Shown here piece after piece: positions 51,272 through 60,292 of a stretch of DNA of 64,000 bases (within the stretch, counting starts at the first letter, position 1; each line of letters starts with the position of its first letter). Location of the stretch: positions 2,604,001-2,668,000 of the forward strand of contig NZ_CP027732.1 of assembly GCF_003852235.1 (NCBI RefSeq). The letters run 5' to 3'. The notes beneath the pieces were generated by a model. That model ran no database searches, had not been told where the DNA came from, and saw only the letters and a list, made by a program, of their open reading frames with translations. Both the position numbers and the translations under genes were made by a program. Origin of the DNA: Pseudomonas sp. R4-35-07. GTDB taxonomy: Bacteria > Pseudomonadota > Gammaproteobacteria > Pseudomonadales > Pseudomonadaceae.

Positions 51272-51496
51272 ATGCCAGTGAAACACGACCTGTATCAGGA
51301 CTTGGGGATGAGCAAGGAAGCTGTTCACGAACGCAGGGCGAGTGACAAGCGTCTGGACTCGTTGCTCACGAAATATGATGTTGCCGACGGCAAGGTGCTG
51401 GAAGCCGAGTCGCGCAAAGCTGATGACTCGGAGGTCGAGGTGCTGAAGAAGGAGCGCTTGTTGATCAAAGATCAAATTGTCGAGAAGTTGGGTTAA
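51272..51496 (+). CDS. YdcH-like (DUF465) small protein
   Basis: A 74-residue charged, mostly helical protein in the pattern of the YdcH family (DLGMSKEAVHERRASDKRLDSLLTKYDVADGKVLEAE; then VEVLKKERLLIKDQIVEKL). The function is unknown. ATG 51272 follows an excellent GGAGG site. It is divergent from transketolase and ends at a hairpin. Confidence 0.85.
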   Translation: MPVKHDLYQDLGMSKEAVHERRASDKRLDSLLTKYDVADGKVLEAESRKADDSEVEVLKKERLLIKDQIVEKLG

Positions 51497-51512
51497 ACAT
51501 AACCCGTCACCC

Positions 51513-51538
51513 GTGGCGAAGGTGCTTGCTCTCGCCAC
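51513..51538. terminator. Hairpin after ydcH-like gene
   Basis: GTGGCGA and TCGCCAC pair around GGTGCTTGCTC-type loop sequence. It looks like a decayed REP of another class than the GI elements and can end transcription here, at the left edge of the AT-rich island. Confidence 0.55.
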
Positions 51539-51601
51539 AACCAGCCTGTTGCACTCGAATGTGCACATTTGTTCAGAATTGTTTGCAGGACACGCTCAAG
51601 C

Positions 51602-52855
51602 TCACTCCTTATGATGCGCCCCGTCCACCCGGCTCTGGGGCTTTTCGCGGCGCAAGGATTGCGTTGTTGAGCCGGGCGGACACTCTCGAAATTCAGGTGA
51701 TACGTTGTAGAATCGGTCTGCAGAAAACGCCGCTAAAGACACATATGGTTTTAGCCCAACCGCCATGCAGGCAAGCGCATCACCGATAGCAGGCGCAAAT
51801 TTGAATCCGTGCCCCGAGCATGCGGATGCGAAATAAGTCGATTTCAACACTTGGGATTCCCCGATCAGAAACGACTCATCAGGACTAAGCGTATAGAAGC
51901 AGTTTTTTGCTTGGATAGGCGAACGCTCCAACTTGGGAAAAAGGCCTCCAACCACCTGCGATATCTCGTCTAAATGTCTTTTGTGTACGGGAATATTTTT
52001 CCAGTTAGGAGCAGCTGGCGTCTGTTGCCTGTTGTGAAAACCGATTTTTACACCAGGCTCGTTGCTAAGGATGGATGGCACACCGTAGAGGAGGGCTCCA
52101 TCCTGATGTTCATATAAGAAAATGGGGAACTGATCTGACGAGAAAAGATTACCAAAACCCGTTTTTGGTTTGAACCAAAATACGGGAATCTGACGCGGCT
52201 CTATATAGCGTTTGAGCTCCGGCAGGAGGTGAGTGCCAATCCAGGGTCCTGCTGTGACTATTACGGCTTTTGCAGAGTAGGTTCGCCCGCTTCGAGTGCT
52301 TAAGCGCATCTCCAAACCGCTGGTTTCCAAGCCTGTAACGCTGTTACCAAATTCGATGATGGCGCCCTGGTGTACAGCCTCGTTGAGCATCCCTAATCTG
52401 GCTTCGCAGGCCGATATTGCATAGGCTCCGGGCTCAAATACCGTCTGCGACCCATCCGATACATTGAATGCGGGAAAATGGGACCTGGTTTCTGATTCGC
52501 TCCACACAGCATGTTCTATCTCTCCCTTCCTTGCGGTTTCAATGCTCCCTGCTACCACGTGGCTGGACTGATGCCCAACGAAAATTCCCCCTGTGCGAAA
52601 AAGCAGCTTTTGCTGTATTAACTTTTCCAATTCCTTCCAGAGCAAATCGGATTGGTTCAATAATGGCAGGTACTTTTCGCCCTCCCAATAAGCGCGACGG
52701 AATATGCGAGAGTTTCCATGTGACGACCCGTAGCTGTGAGTGGGGCTCGATGCGTCAATTCCAAGTACTCGAGTGCATTTCGAAGCGACTCTCCACAATG
52801 CAGATGCGCCCATGATTCCCAAGCCAATTACGATAACGTCGTAAGTGTTCCTCAT
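51602..52855 (-). CDS. Sarcosine/N-methyltryptophan-oxidase-like flavoenzyme
   Basis: FAD-dependent oxidase of 417 residues resembling monomeric sarcosine oxidase and SolA, which oxidise secondary or N-methyl amines. The FAD motif GLGIMGAS (about 11-18) is followed by YGSSHGNSRIFR (42-53). Cys319 in NCFYTLSPDESFLIG matches the cysteine that binds flavin covalently in this family, and SACSGHGFKFAPAIG closes the site. Composition is clearly more AT-rich than the flanks. It is last in the island operon, 15 bases after the transporter. Acting on the cluster's own product or a precursor is possible (inference). Confidence 0.88.
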   Translation of the reverse strand: MRNTYDVIVIGLGIMGASALWRVASKCTRVLGIDASSPTHSYGSSHGNSRIFRRAYWEGEKYLPLLNQSDLLWKELEKLIQQKLLFRTGGIFVGHQSSHVVAGSIETARKGEIEHAVWSESETRSHFPAFNVSDGSQTVFEPGAYAISACEARLGMLNEAVHQGAIIEFGNSVTGLETSGLEMRLSTRSGRTYSAKAVIVTAGPWIGTHLLPELKRYIEPRQIPVFWFKPKTGFGNLFSSDQFPIFLYEHQDGALLYGVPSILSNEPGVKIGFHNRQQTPAAPNWKNIPVHKRHLDEISQVVGGLFPKLERSPIQAKNCFYTLSPDESFLIGESQVLKSTYFASACSGHGFKFAPAIGDALACMAVGLKPYVSLAAFSADRFYNVSPEFRECPPGSTTQSLRREKPQSRVDGAHHKE

Positions 52856-52870
52856 GTTTAGAAATCCCCG

Positions 52871-53770
52871 TTATTCTTTTGGCGAGCGGGTAGGTAGGCT
52901 GTCGTAAGCCAGAAGGCAGACTAATACGCCCGTGGTGGAGATGATTAAGGTCAGAGACAAAGTAGGAATATTTTTCCCATTGGTTATCAGGCCAATGGCT
53001 AGCAGTGTCAGTGGAAGTATGAACTGCAAAAAACCTGTCAGGGACAACGGAATTTTTCCGGTGGCGAACGAGAACATCAGTAGCGGCGTGACTGACACCG
53101 CTCCGGCTAACCAAATAAGCGGAGCTGAGCGATATGACACTTCACTCGGCCATATGATTGGGAAATCGAAGATCCAGACGGCAACTACAATACAACTGCT
53201 CAAGAAAACAGTTTCCAGGAACAGGCCGGTCACTGCATTTAAAGGTGTGTATTTTTTTAGGTAGGTGTACACGCCCCATGTTGCAGCGATCAATAGATAA
53301 ACCGAATGGTTCAGCTTTTCAGTGAACGTTATCAAAAGCAATATCGCGACGAGTGCGATAGCGATAGACAGGGTTTTGATCGCTGAAAATTGCTCATGAT
53401 AGATCAGGGCTCCCAATGTGATAGGTATGAACGGCGCCAATAAGTAGCCGATTCCGCTTTCCAAAATATATCCGTTGATTGAAGCCGCCATGAATGTGGC
53501 CCAATTAACGGCAATAAAAATAGAAGCGGTGCCGTGCAGAGCTATTAGTTTGGCTGTCAGTTGGTTTGCCTGGCCAAGGCGTCGAAAAATTAGAAGAAGT
53601 GCACTGAGAATCAAGCAGGACAGGACAATCCTATAGGCAACTAGTGTTGCAGAGGATAATCCGTCAAGCGCCCTCCAATAAAGAGATGACGCTCCTAGCA
53701 TTAAATTCGCGAGCGCCGACAATGCGATTGCCGTAAAACGCCTTGTAGAAGGTGCTGGTTGTATAATCAT
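52871..53770 (-). CDS. DMT-superfamily (EamA/RarD-like) transporter
   Basis: Inner-membrane protein of 299 residues with about ten hydrophobic helices in two EamA halves (first about 15-145, second about 155-290), the usual drug/metabolite exporter layout. Segment YRIVLSCLILSALLLIFRRL and the gap WATFMAASINGYILESGIGYLLAPFIPITLGALIYHEQ resemble RarD-like members. It sits between a methyltransferase and a flavoenzyme, so exporting the small molecule made by this cluster is plausible (inference). AT-rich composition. Confidence 0.88.
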   Translation of the reverse strand: MIIQPAPSTRRFTAIALSALANLMLGASSLYWRALDGLSSATLVAYRIVLSCLILSALLLIFRRLGQANQLTAKLIALHGTASIFIAVNWATFMAASINGYILESGIGYLLAPFIPITLGALIYHEQFSAIKTLSIAIALVAILLLITFTEKLNHSVYLLIAATWGVYTYLKKYTPLNAVTGLFLETVFLSSCIVVAVWIFDFPIIWPSEVSYRSAPLIWLAGAVSVTPLLMFSFATGKIPLSLTGFLQFILPLTLLAIGLITNGKNIPTLSLTLIISTTGVLVCLLAYDSLPTRSPKE

Positions 53771-53865
53771 GATTTTTATTTGGGATAGTAGAATTCAACG
53801 ATTTCGTAAGACCAGAAAATTATGCCGTGTTTGTCGACGGAATATGCAGCTAAGTCTTGATTTGC

Positions 53866-54630
53866 CTACTGTTCGAATTCGCTTTTTAAAAGTTTGCTCG
53901 TGGCCTGCCAATGATCAGAGTAATAAAGAAGTGGGAGTGTATGGCGTTCCATGAGTCTGTAAGCCAGCGGCGGAGCACCGTGATGCCTTTCCCTGTACCC
54001 GTTCAATACATCACGTATTCCCACTAAAGAATTAAGCCCCACAATGGCCGTTCCCGTGGGTGCCAGGTATTTGGGAAGATTATCAAGAAAGCGGGCGATG
54101 ATTTGCTCTCCGTAGAACATTGCTTCCAGAGGTAACTGTCCCGTCGGCTCGATGATGTCCAAGCGCTGGGTGAGCGAAGGTGAGGGAGTTCGCCAGCCAG
54201 GCGGGTTAAAGGTGATTGTTTCAAATTGTCTTTCGGGCAGATTGCTGAACAGGTCGCCAATACAAAAAGAAATGGCTGGCTGCTTGAAGTTTATGTGTTC
54301 GTGAAGTTTTGCCTGTTCAATGGAGTATGGGGAGATGTCCGTGGCAAAAATGTCTTGAACTCCAAGTTTGCGCGCCAATAGCGCATGGACGCCGCTGCCT
54401 GTCCCGACATCCAGGAAGCTGTTGTTTGATCTGCTGGAGCTGAGTGAACGTAACAGATAACAGCCGAGCCTCACGCCCGCGAGGCTTACTCTGAAAACGG
54501 TGGGCGAATGTATGAAGTCAAGTTGTTGGCCAAGTCCATAATAAATGCTGTAGCTGTCGCTCAGACAATTCGATTTATCAAAATCTAAATAGTGCTGTCC
54601 TGCTAGCCCATGATCAATAAGTCCTTGCAT
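53866..54630 (-). CDS. SAM-dependent methyltransferase
   Basis: Class I methyltransferase of 254 residues. Motif I is FLDVGTGSGVHALLARKLG (about 93-111), followed by ATDISPYSIEQA and the NPPG motif (ITFNPPGWRTP, about 153-163). The NPP(Y/F/G) type is common in N- and protein-glutamine methyltransferases. The substrate is unknown. ATG at 54630 has AGAGGTGA at good distance; a GTG at 54639 that overlaps the preceding stop is the other choice. It follows directly on the split reductase genes, AT-rich like its neighbours. Confidence 0.85.
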   Translation of the reverse strand: MQGLIDHGLAGQHYLDFDKSNCLSDSYSIYYGLGQQLDFIHSPTVFRVSLAGVRLGCYLLRSLSSSRSNNSFLDVGTGSGVHALLARKLGVQDIFATDISPYSIEQAKLHEHINFKQPAISFCIGDLFSNLPERQFETITFNPPGWRTPSPSLTQRLDIIEPTGQLPLEAMFYGEQIIARFLDNLPKYLAPTGTAIVGLNSLVGIRDVLNGYRERHHGAPPLAYRLMERHTLPLLYYSDHWQATSKLLKSEFEQ

Positions 54631-54635
54631 ATCTA

Positions 54636-55061
54636 TCACCTCTGACCCAGTTCCATCGAGCGAGCGCAGGATATTTTGAGACCTCCTATGATGGCGGCTC
54701 GTACTCCGTGCTGATTAAACCAATCAATTGCTCGCTCTGTCGTTCCACCTGCAGTCATCACTTTTTCACATAGATTAATCGCAGGTTCCTTGCGTTGCTC
54801 CAAAATTGCCGTGGTTCCGCGTAGCAGCTGGAGAATTATTGAGGTAGCACTTGATTTATCGAAGCCAGCCGAAATAGCATATTCTGTGAGCGCCGCGGCG
54901 AAGTAGGCAATGTAAGCGGGGCCGCCGCCAACGAGAGCTGTGGCGCTATCCAGCAAAGCCTCATCTTTTAACTCCAGTAAATTTCCAAGCTTGGCGAGAA
55001 GTTGATTAACCACGATATTGCTTGCAGTCGTTGTCTCAGTCGCGGCAATTAAAACGGTCAT
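54636..55061 (-). CDS. ProC-like reductase, C-terminal half (frameshifted gene)
   Basis: C-terminal dimerisation part of a pyrroline-5-carboxylate reductase-like enzyme, 141 residues as an own frame. It shows ATALVGGGPAYIAYF and VMTAGGTTERAI, matching the P5CR signatures TALSGSGPAY and VTSPGGTT. Upstream of its ATG the same frame reads TIPNLPCGVNEG, the conserved motif that belongs just before; so the natural gene continues into the N-terminal half by one shift near 55095-55105. The ATG overlaps the stop of the first half as ATGA, so it might still be made by re-initiation. Confidence 0.8.
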   Translation of the reverse strand: MTVLIAATETTTASNIVVNQLLAKLGNLLELKDEALLDSATALVGGGPAYIAYFAAALTEYAISAGFDKSSATSIILQLLRGTTAILEQRKEPAINLCEKVMTAGGTTERAIDWFNQHGVRAAIIGGLKISCARSMELGQR

Positions 55062-55438
55062 TCCTTCATTAACGCCGCACGGAAGATTGGGTATAGTTCG
55101 ATAGATTTGCGAGTTTTCAAGCGGGCTGTGAGTTCGCGGATACGAATTCCAGCCATAACTGAAATGACGATGCCAGCATACTGTCCGATGCGAGCATTAT
55201 TTTCCAGGAACCTCAGGAAAGCCTGAGGTGGGATCGCTAGAAAGATAACGTCAGCTATTAAAGGAGTTGGTAGTTCTTCCAGCGTTGAAATACCTGCATT
55301 TTTGATATCGTTTCGGCGAGTAGCGTCGGGCTCGACGACAGTTATCAGCATGTCTGCACTGGATCGCTTTAAACCAAATGCGATCGCACTGCCCATATGC
55401 CCGCCACCGATGATCATGATATTCATTGCTGCTGACAT
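55058..55438 (-). CDS. ProC-like reductase, N-terminal half (frameshifted gene)
   Basis: NAD(P)-binding half of a pyrroline-5-carboxylate reductase-like enzyme, 126 residues. Rossmann motif MIIGGGHMGSAIAFGL (about 8-23), DVIFLAIPPQAFLRFL and GIVISVMAGIRI are in the right order. After RKSI the frame departs to ELYPIFRAALMKE and stops, whereas the +1 reading gives TIPNLPCG as expected of ProC. One base appears missing around 55095-55105. ATG 55438 has a strong GGAGGGG site. This is the first gene of the island operon. A housekeeping proC would be expected elsewhere. Confidence 0.8.
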   Translation of the reverse strand: MSAAMNIMIIGGGHMGSAIAFGLKRSSADMLITVVEPDATRRNDIKNAGISTLEELPTPLIADVIFLAIPPQAFLRFLENNARIGQYAGIVISVMAGIRIRELTARLKTRKSIELYPIFRAALMKE

Positions 55439-55586
55439 GACTATCCCCTCCGGCGCTATTAAACTGCTGGGTTGGCTAAATATCAGCTTCGTATGGAGTC
55501 GGAGTTATATCAAATCATTGGCTTCCTAAAATGGTGTAGGGCGTTTCTGGTGGTTACTGGTTCAGCGAGCCGAGCCGACATCCCCT

Positions 55587-56963
55587 TTATTCCCGCAGCG
55601 TGCTCATGCACTCATCCATCGAACGCTGCTGCGTCTCGCCATACAACTGCAACTCGTCAATCGTGCTCCGGCCCAGCGCCTGCTCAAACTCGGGCTTGTT
55701 CGAATTGGCCGCGTAGTGACTCTGCGCCGCATCGCCCAGGTTCGACTGAAAAATCCCCGCCGCGCTCACCGGCAGGAAGTCCTCGTACACCAGCGGTTCC
55801 ACCTCTACATGCCCTGCGCTGATCAATGCCTCCAGTGTGCGCGGTTGGTCGGACTTGCCGCGGGCCGCCAGGCCTTTTTCAGTGGGGAAATAGCGGAAGT
55901 ACGCCAAGCCTTGTTCACGCATTTGCGCGTGGTCGTCCGGGAATGCCTGGAAGTGCTGCGCCATTAATTGCTCATAACGTGCGGCGTTGGATTCGTTGGG
56001 GAAGGCGCCCAGTTCATCGCGGGCGGCATTCAGCAGTTGGTCGTACAGGGCGCGCCCCTTGGGGGTGAGCGCGACGCCGCGTTGTTCGATTTCGCCGAAG
56101 CGTGCGCTGTGGCTGCCCTGGGCATCGGTAAAGCCTATGGATTCGTCGAGGGCCTTGAAGCTGGTCTGGCGTAGCAGGATCGGGCACTTGCGTCGAGGTG
56201 GGCCTTCGATCACGGCTTTGGGGGTGATGCCGTGGCCGGGCATGGCCGCTTGCACCTGGTCGATGTCCAGGGTGCGCGGGGTGAGGTGATTGATGTGCGG
56301 GCCTCTGAAGGCCACCACGTCGGCGATCAGGCGATGCTGGTCGCTGAGTTGCCGATACTGCGCGGCCGTGACGGTGGCGGTGGGGTGCCAGCGAAACGTC
56401 TCCAGCGCCTGGCGAATGAATTCCTCGGCGTCAGAGGCTCCGAGGCCGCCGTGTTTTTCCGCCTGTTCGATCAGCGCCAGGGCGCCGGGGGTGAAGATCG
56501 AGCGCTTGGCCAGGGCGGTTTCGGCGAAGCTGCGCAGCGCCGGGCTTTCGATCAGCTCCAGGCGCAGCAGCGAGGTGAACACGCGAAACGGGCTGGTTTG
56601 CAGCGACTGTTCGTGGACGGCGCGAAAGGCCGTGGAATGGACCGGCACGCCAGCCGGGGTCAGATCGTAATAGCCCACCGGTTGCATGCCCATGACCGCG
56701 AACAGACGGTTGATGGTCGCCAGTTCCGCAGCGGTGCCCAGGCGGATCGCACCGTGGCGCTCCATGTCCAGACGCTGGGTCTCGCCGGTACGGCGCAGGT
56801 GCTCGGCCAGGCCCGGGTTGCTCTCCAGCACCTGTGCGTTGGTCTGAGCCACCAGGCTCATCAGCGCGCCGTACAACGGCACTTCATCCCTGTACATATC
56901 GGACATCGCCCGGGAAAAGCCCTTACGGATTTCGTCGGGGCTGACATGTGCGGTACCTGGCAT
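55587..56963 (-). CDS. hglS: 2-oxoadipate dioxygenase/decarboxylase HglS
   Basis: DUF1338/VOC-type non-haem iron enzyme that converts 2-oxoadipate to 2-hydroxyglutarate in lysine (D-lysine) catabolism. The 458-residue product has the metal ligands known from P. putida HglS: His70 in MERHGAIRLG, His226 in PHINHLTPR, and a Glu in FGEIEQRGVAL (about 293). Cytoplasmic. It diverges from the GH63-like gene; no other lysine pathway gene lies in the window. Confidence 0.92.
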   Translation of the reverse strand: MPGTAHVSPDEIRKGFSRAMSDMYRDEVPLYGALMSLVAQTNAQVLESNPGLAEHLRRTGETQRLDMERHGAIRLGTAAELATINRLFAVMGMQPVGYYDLTPAGVPVHSTAFRAVHEQSLQTSPFRVFTSLLRLELIESPALRSFAETALAKRSIFTPGALALIEQAEKHGGLGASDAEEFIRQALETFRWHPTATVTAAQYRQLSDQHRLIADVVAFRGPHINHLTPRTLDIDQVQAAMPGHGITPKAVIEGPPRRKCPILLRQTSFKALDESIGFTDAQGSHSARFGEIEQRGVALTPKGRALYDQLLNAARDELGAFPNESNAARYEQLMAQHFQAFPDDHAQMREQGLAYFRYFPTEKGLAARGKSDQPRTLEALISAGHVEVEPLVYEDFLPVSAAGIFQSNLGDAAQSHYAANSNKPEFEQALGRSTIDELQLYGETQQRSMDECMSTLRE

Positions 56964-57161
56964 AGAAAAATTCCTGAAGGCTGAGGCGAGGTGTGTGGCT
57001 TTCCCTGGATTTTGTTGGGCCCAAGAGGCGCGTGCAAACGAAGTTTCCTCTGGACTTCATTCTGCAAATGAATGAGGTGACGCCCCTATGCAGTCTTCAT
57101 GTGCATCCGGGCGGCATTGGGTTCTACACTGCTGCTCATCAGACCGGCGATGGAGGACTCA

Positions 57162-59798
57162 ATGACGGCCGCACCCACACACCGAATGCTCAACACCCTC
57201 GAAGGTCAACGCCTGGCGACGGAGCATGCAGAAAGCTGGCGCGAATGGGGGCCGTACCTGAGTGAACGCCAATGGGGCACCGTACGCGAGGACTACAGCG
57301 CCGACGGCGACGCCTGGGCCTATTTTCCCCATGAACATGCCCGCAGCCGCGCCTACCGGTGGGGCGAGGATGGCTTGGCCGGTTTCAGCGACAAGGCGCA
57401 ACGCTGGTGCCTGGGCCTGGCGCTGTGGAACGAACGTGACGCGATCCTCAAGGAGCGCCTGTTCGGCCTCGATAACGCCGAGGGCAACCACGGTGAAGAC
57501 GTCAAGGAACTGTACTTTTTCGTCGATGGCGTGCCGAGCCATGCCTACATGCGCATGCTCTACAAATACCCCCATGCAGCGTTTCCCTACGCCGACCTGA
57601 TCGCCGAAAACGCCCGCCGTGGGCTGGCTGACGCTGAGTATGAAATCCTCGATACCGGCGTGTTTGACGATAACCGCTACTGCGACGTCAGCGTTGAGTA
57701 CGCCAAGCATCAACCCGACGATATTTTCATGCGCATCACTGTGCACAACCGTGCCGAGCAACCCACGCGTCTGCAGGTATTGCCCCAGCTGTGGGCGCGC
57801 AATGACTGGAGCTGGACCTTCGGCGCCCCCAAGCCCGGCTTGACCCTGGACGGTGACCGCGTGCGAGCGCGTCATCATGAGCTGGGCGACCGCCATCTCA
57901 GCGCCTGGGGCCAGGACGGCGTGGAATGGTTGTTTTGTGAAAACCAGACCAACCTCCCCAGGCTGGGTGGGCCGGCGGCGCCGGGGCCGTTCAAGGACGG
58001 TATCAACGATTACGTGGTCGGCGGTGTGCAAGGCGCGATTCGCCGAGATACGGGCACTAAGGTGGCGGCGCGGTTCGTCCTGGAACTGGCGGGTCAGGAG
58101 CGCAAAGTCCTGTACCTGCGCTTTGCCCCTGTGGACGCGCCCGAGGTCAACGCGCGCAAGCTGTTCGAACAGCGCCGCCAGGAGGCCGACGATTTCTATG
58201 CGGCACTGCAACAGGGCATCGCCGACGACGATGCACGCAATGTGCAGCGTCAGGCCCTGGCCGGGTTGTTGTGGTCCAAGCAGTTGTACTATTTCGACGT
58301 GAACCAGTGGCTCGACGGCGACCCGGCCCAGCCCGCGCCGCCGCCCGAGCGCCTGCATTTGCGCAATACCCATTGGCGGCACCTGTCCAATTTCGACATT
58401 CTCTCCATGCCCGACACCTGGGAGTACCCTTGGTATGCCTCGTGGGACCAGGGCTTCCAGGCGATAGCGATGGCGCTGATCGATCCCGGCTACGCCAAGC
58501 AACAACTGCTATTGCTGGTGAAGGACCGCTTCATGCACCCCAATGGCCAACTGCCGGCTTATGAGTGGCGCTTCGACGATGCCAACCCGCCCGTGCATGC
58601 CTGGGCCAGCTGGCGCGTGTATCAGCAGGACAAGGCGTTGACCGGTGTGGGCGACCTGGACTTTCTGGAGCGGATTTTCCACAAACTGCTGCTGAATTTT
58701 TCCTGGTGGGTCAACCGCAAGGACGCCGAGGGCCGCAACCTGTTTCAGGGCGGCTTTCTCGGGCTGGACAATATCGCCCTGTTCGACCGCTCTGCCGCGC
58801 TGCCACCGGGCTATCAGCTGGACCAGGCGGACGGCACGGCGTGGGTGGCCGCCTATGCGCTGGACCTGATGCGCATCGCCCTGGAGCTGGCCAAGCGCAA
58901 TGGCGTGTACGTGGATATCGCGGTGAAGTTCTTCGAGCACTTCCTGTACATCGCCGGCGCCATCAACCGCGTCGACGACAGCGCCGACGGGCTGTGGGAT
59001 GAGCAGGATCTGTTTTTCTACGACGTGCTGCACCGCCCCGATGGCGAGAGCGAACCGGTACGCCTGCGTTCCATCGTCGGGCTGATGCCGTTGTTTGCAG
59101 TGCTGGTGCTGGAGCAGCGCGAGCATGAAGGCCTGACGGGCTTGCGTGAGCGGCTGTTGGGCTTCATGCACCATCGGCCGGACCTGGCCAGGCTGGTATC
59201 ACGCTGGAACGAACCGGGACAGGGCAATCGGCTGCTACTGGCATTGCTGCGCGGCGAACGCACCAAGGATCTGCTGCGGCGCATGCTGGATGACGATGAG
59301 TTCTTGTCGGCATTTGGCGTGCGCTCCTTGTCCAAGGCTTTCGCCGAGCAGCCCCTGGCCCTGAAGATGAATGGCAACACCCTGTGCGCCAGTTACCAGC
59401 CCGGCGAATCCGATTCACGTTTGTACGGTGGCAACTCCAATTGGCGCGGGCCGTTGTGGATGCCGGTCAACTACATGCTGATTGAGTCGCTGCGCGAATT
59501 TCATCGCTATTACGCGGATAACTTTTCGGTGGAATACCCCAAGGGCAGCGGTTATCTGTCATCCCTGGAGGAAGTGGCCAACAGCCTCAGTCAGCGCCTG
59601 ACCGGGTTGTTTCTAAGGGACGAAGATGGCCTGCGCCCGTCCATGGCGGCGTATGCGCAGTTGGAGGCGGACCCGCTCAGCCGTGACCTGGTGTTGTTCC
59701 ATGAGTATTTTCATGGGGAGACCGGCAGGGGGTTGGGGGCGTCGCACCAGACGGGGTGGAGTGCGCTGGTGGCGTTGTTGCTGCAACCTGAAAACTAA
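57162..59798 (+). CDS. GH63-like glucosidase (MGH1-type)
   Basis: Large glycoside hydrolase of 878 residues with an (alpha/alpha)6 catalytic domain of the GH63 type. Seen in order: an N-terminal beta-rich part (about 1-380), then THWRHLSNFDILSMPDTWEYPWYASWDQGF (about 410-440), FQGGFLGLDNIALFD, GTAWVAAYALDLM, and YGGNSNWRGPLWMPVNY near 760. No signal peptide, so it is cytoplasmic. The substrate may be an alpha-glucoside such as a glucosylglycerate or mannosylglycerate-type solute (inference from the bacterial family). ATG 57162 has GGAGG ahead, the best of several starts. Confidence 0.85.
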   Translation: MTAAPTHRMLNTLEGQRLATEHAESWREWGPYLSERQWGTVREDYSADGDAWAYFPHEHARSRAYRWGEDGLAGFSDKAQRWCLGLALWNERDAILKERLFGLDNAEGNHGEDVKELYFFVDGVPSHAYMRMLYKYPHAAFPYADLIAENARRGLADAEYEILDTGVFDDNRYCDVSVEYAKHQPDDIFMRITVHNRAEQPTRLQVLPQLWARNDWSWTFGAPKPGLTLDGDRVRARHHELGDRHLSAWGQDGVEWLFCENQTNLPRLGGPAAPGPFKDGINDYVVGGVQGAIRRDTGTKVAARFVLELAGQERKVLYLRFAPVDAPEVNARKLFEQRRQEADDFYAALQQGIADDDARNVQRQALAGLLWSKQLYYFDVNQWLDGDPAQPAPPPERLHLRNTHWRHLSNFDILSMPDTWEYPWYASWDQGFQAIAMALIDPGYAKQQLLLLVKDRFMHPNGQLPAYEWRFDDANPPVHAWASWRVYQQDKALTGVGDLDFLERIFHKLLLNFSWWVNRKDAEGRNLFQGGFLGLDNIALFDRSAALPPGYQLDQADGTAWVAAYALDLMRIALELAKRNGVYVDIAVKFFEHFLYIAGAINRVDDSADGLWDEQDLFFYDVLHRPDGESEPVRLRSIVGLMPLFAVLVLEQREHEGLTGLRERLLGFMHHRPDLARLVSRWNEPGQGNRLLLALLRGERTKDLLRRMLDDDEFLSAFGVRSLSKAFAEQPLALKMNGNTLCASYQPGESDSRLYGGNSNWRGPLWMPVNYMLIESLREFHRYYADNFSVEYPKGSGYLSSLEEVANSLSQRLTGLFLRDEDGLRPSMAAYAQLEADPLSRDLVLFHEYFHGETGRGLGASHQTGWSALVALLLQPEN

Positions 59799-59800
59799 AT

Positions 59801-59887
59801 GTGGGAGGGGGCTTGCTCCCGATGGCGGTGTCTCAGCCAGCTCACCTGTCACTGATACATCGCTATCGGGGGCAAGCCCCCTCCCAC
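59801..59887. repeat. REPIN between convergent GH63-like and SCP2 genes
   Basis: GI-type inverted REP pair starting two bases after the GH63-like gene stop. Confidence 0.95.
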
Positions 59888-59921
59888 ATTGGATCTTCAT
59901 CAAATTCAGGTTGTGCCTGAA

Positions 59922-60236
59922 TCAGGAAGGAAACAGCTCGCTCAGCTTCATGGCCAGCATCATGTCGCCTTCGGTGCGCAGTTTGCCGCCCATGAAGGCC
60001 TGCATGCCGTCGGTGGAGCCGTCGACGATGCCTTCCAGGGTTTCGCTGTCCATCACCAGGGTCACCTGGGCGTCCGGGTTTTCACCTTCCTGCAGTTCGC
60101 AGGTCTTGTCTTTTACCACCAGCGAAAAGTTCTTGGTGTCGTCGATACGGAAACCGAATACCAGGTCCAGGCCTTCAGCGGCGCTTGGGTTGAATTTGGC
60201 TTTCATTGCTTCTACGGCTTTAGCTACGTCAGTCAT
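59922..60236 (-). CDS. SCP2 sterol-carrier-like protein
   Basis: A 104-residue single-domain protein of the SCP2 lipid-transfer fold, covering the domain from the start to LSELFPS. Conserved pattern: LVFGFRIDDTKNFSLVVKDKTCEL, DAQVTLVMDSETLEGIVDG, and GMQAFMGGKLRTEGDMMLAMKL. It binds hydrophobic ligands in known relatives; the role in bacteria is not clear. 56 bases after the histidine phosphatase-family gene, same strand, probably one transcript. Confidence 0.92.
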   Translation of the reverse strand: MTDVAKAVEAMKAKFNPSAAEGLDLVFGFRIDDTKNFSLVVKDKTCELQEGENPDAQVTLVMDSETLEGIVDGSTDGMQAFMGGKLRTEGDMMLAMKLSELFPS

Positions 60237-60292
60237 GGTTTCGATCCTTTAGGGTAGAGTCCAGTGACCTTGGGGTCACGGTTGGCCGCACT

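Noticed and set aside
53769..53954. Small plus-strand frame in the AT-rich island between transporter and methyltransferase
   Set aside because: Overlaps the methyltransferase end, has no ribosome site and no recognisable features.
51602..55560. Island as a prophage or integrative element
   Set aside because: No integrase, phage, conjugation or tRNA sequences at either edge; only composition supports transfer.
60264..60279. Short hairpin GTGACC/GGTCAC between the histidine phosphatase and SCP2 genes as terminator
   Set aside because: Short stem with no T-run on either side, and the genes are probably co-transcribed.
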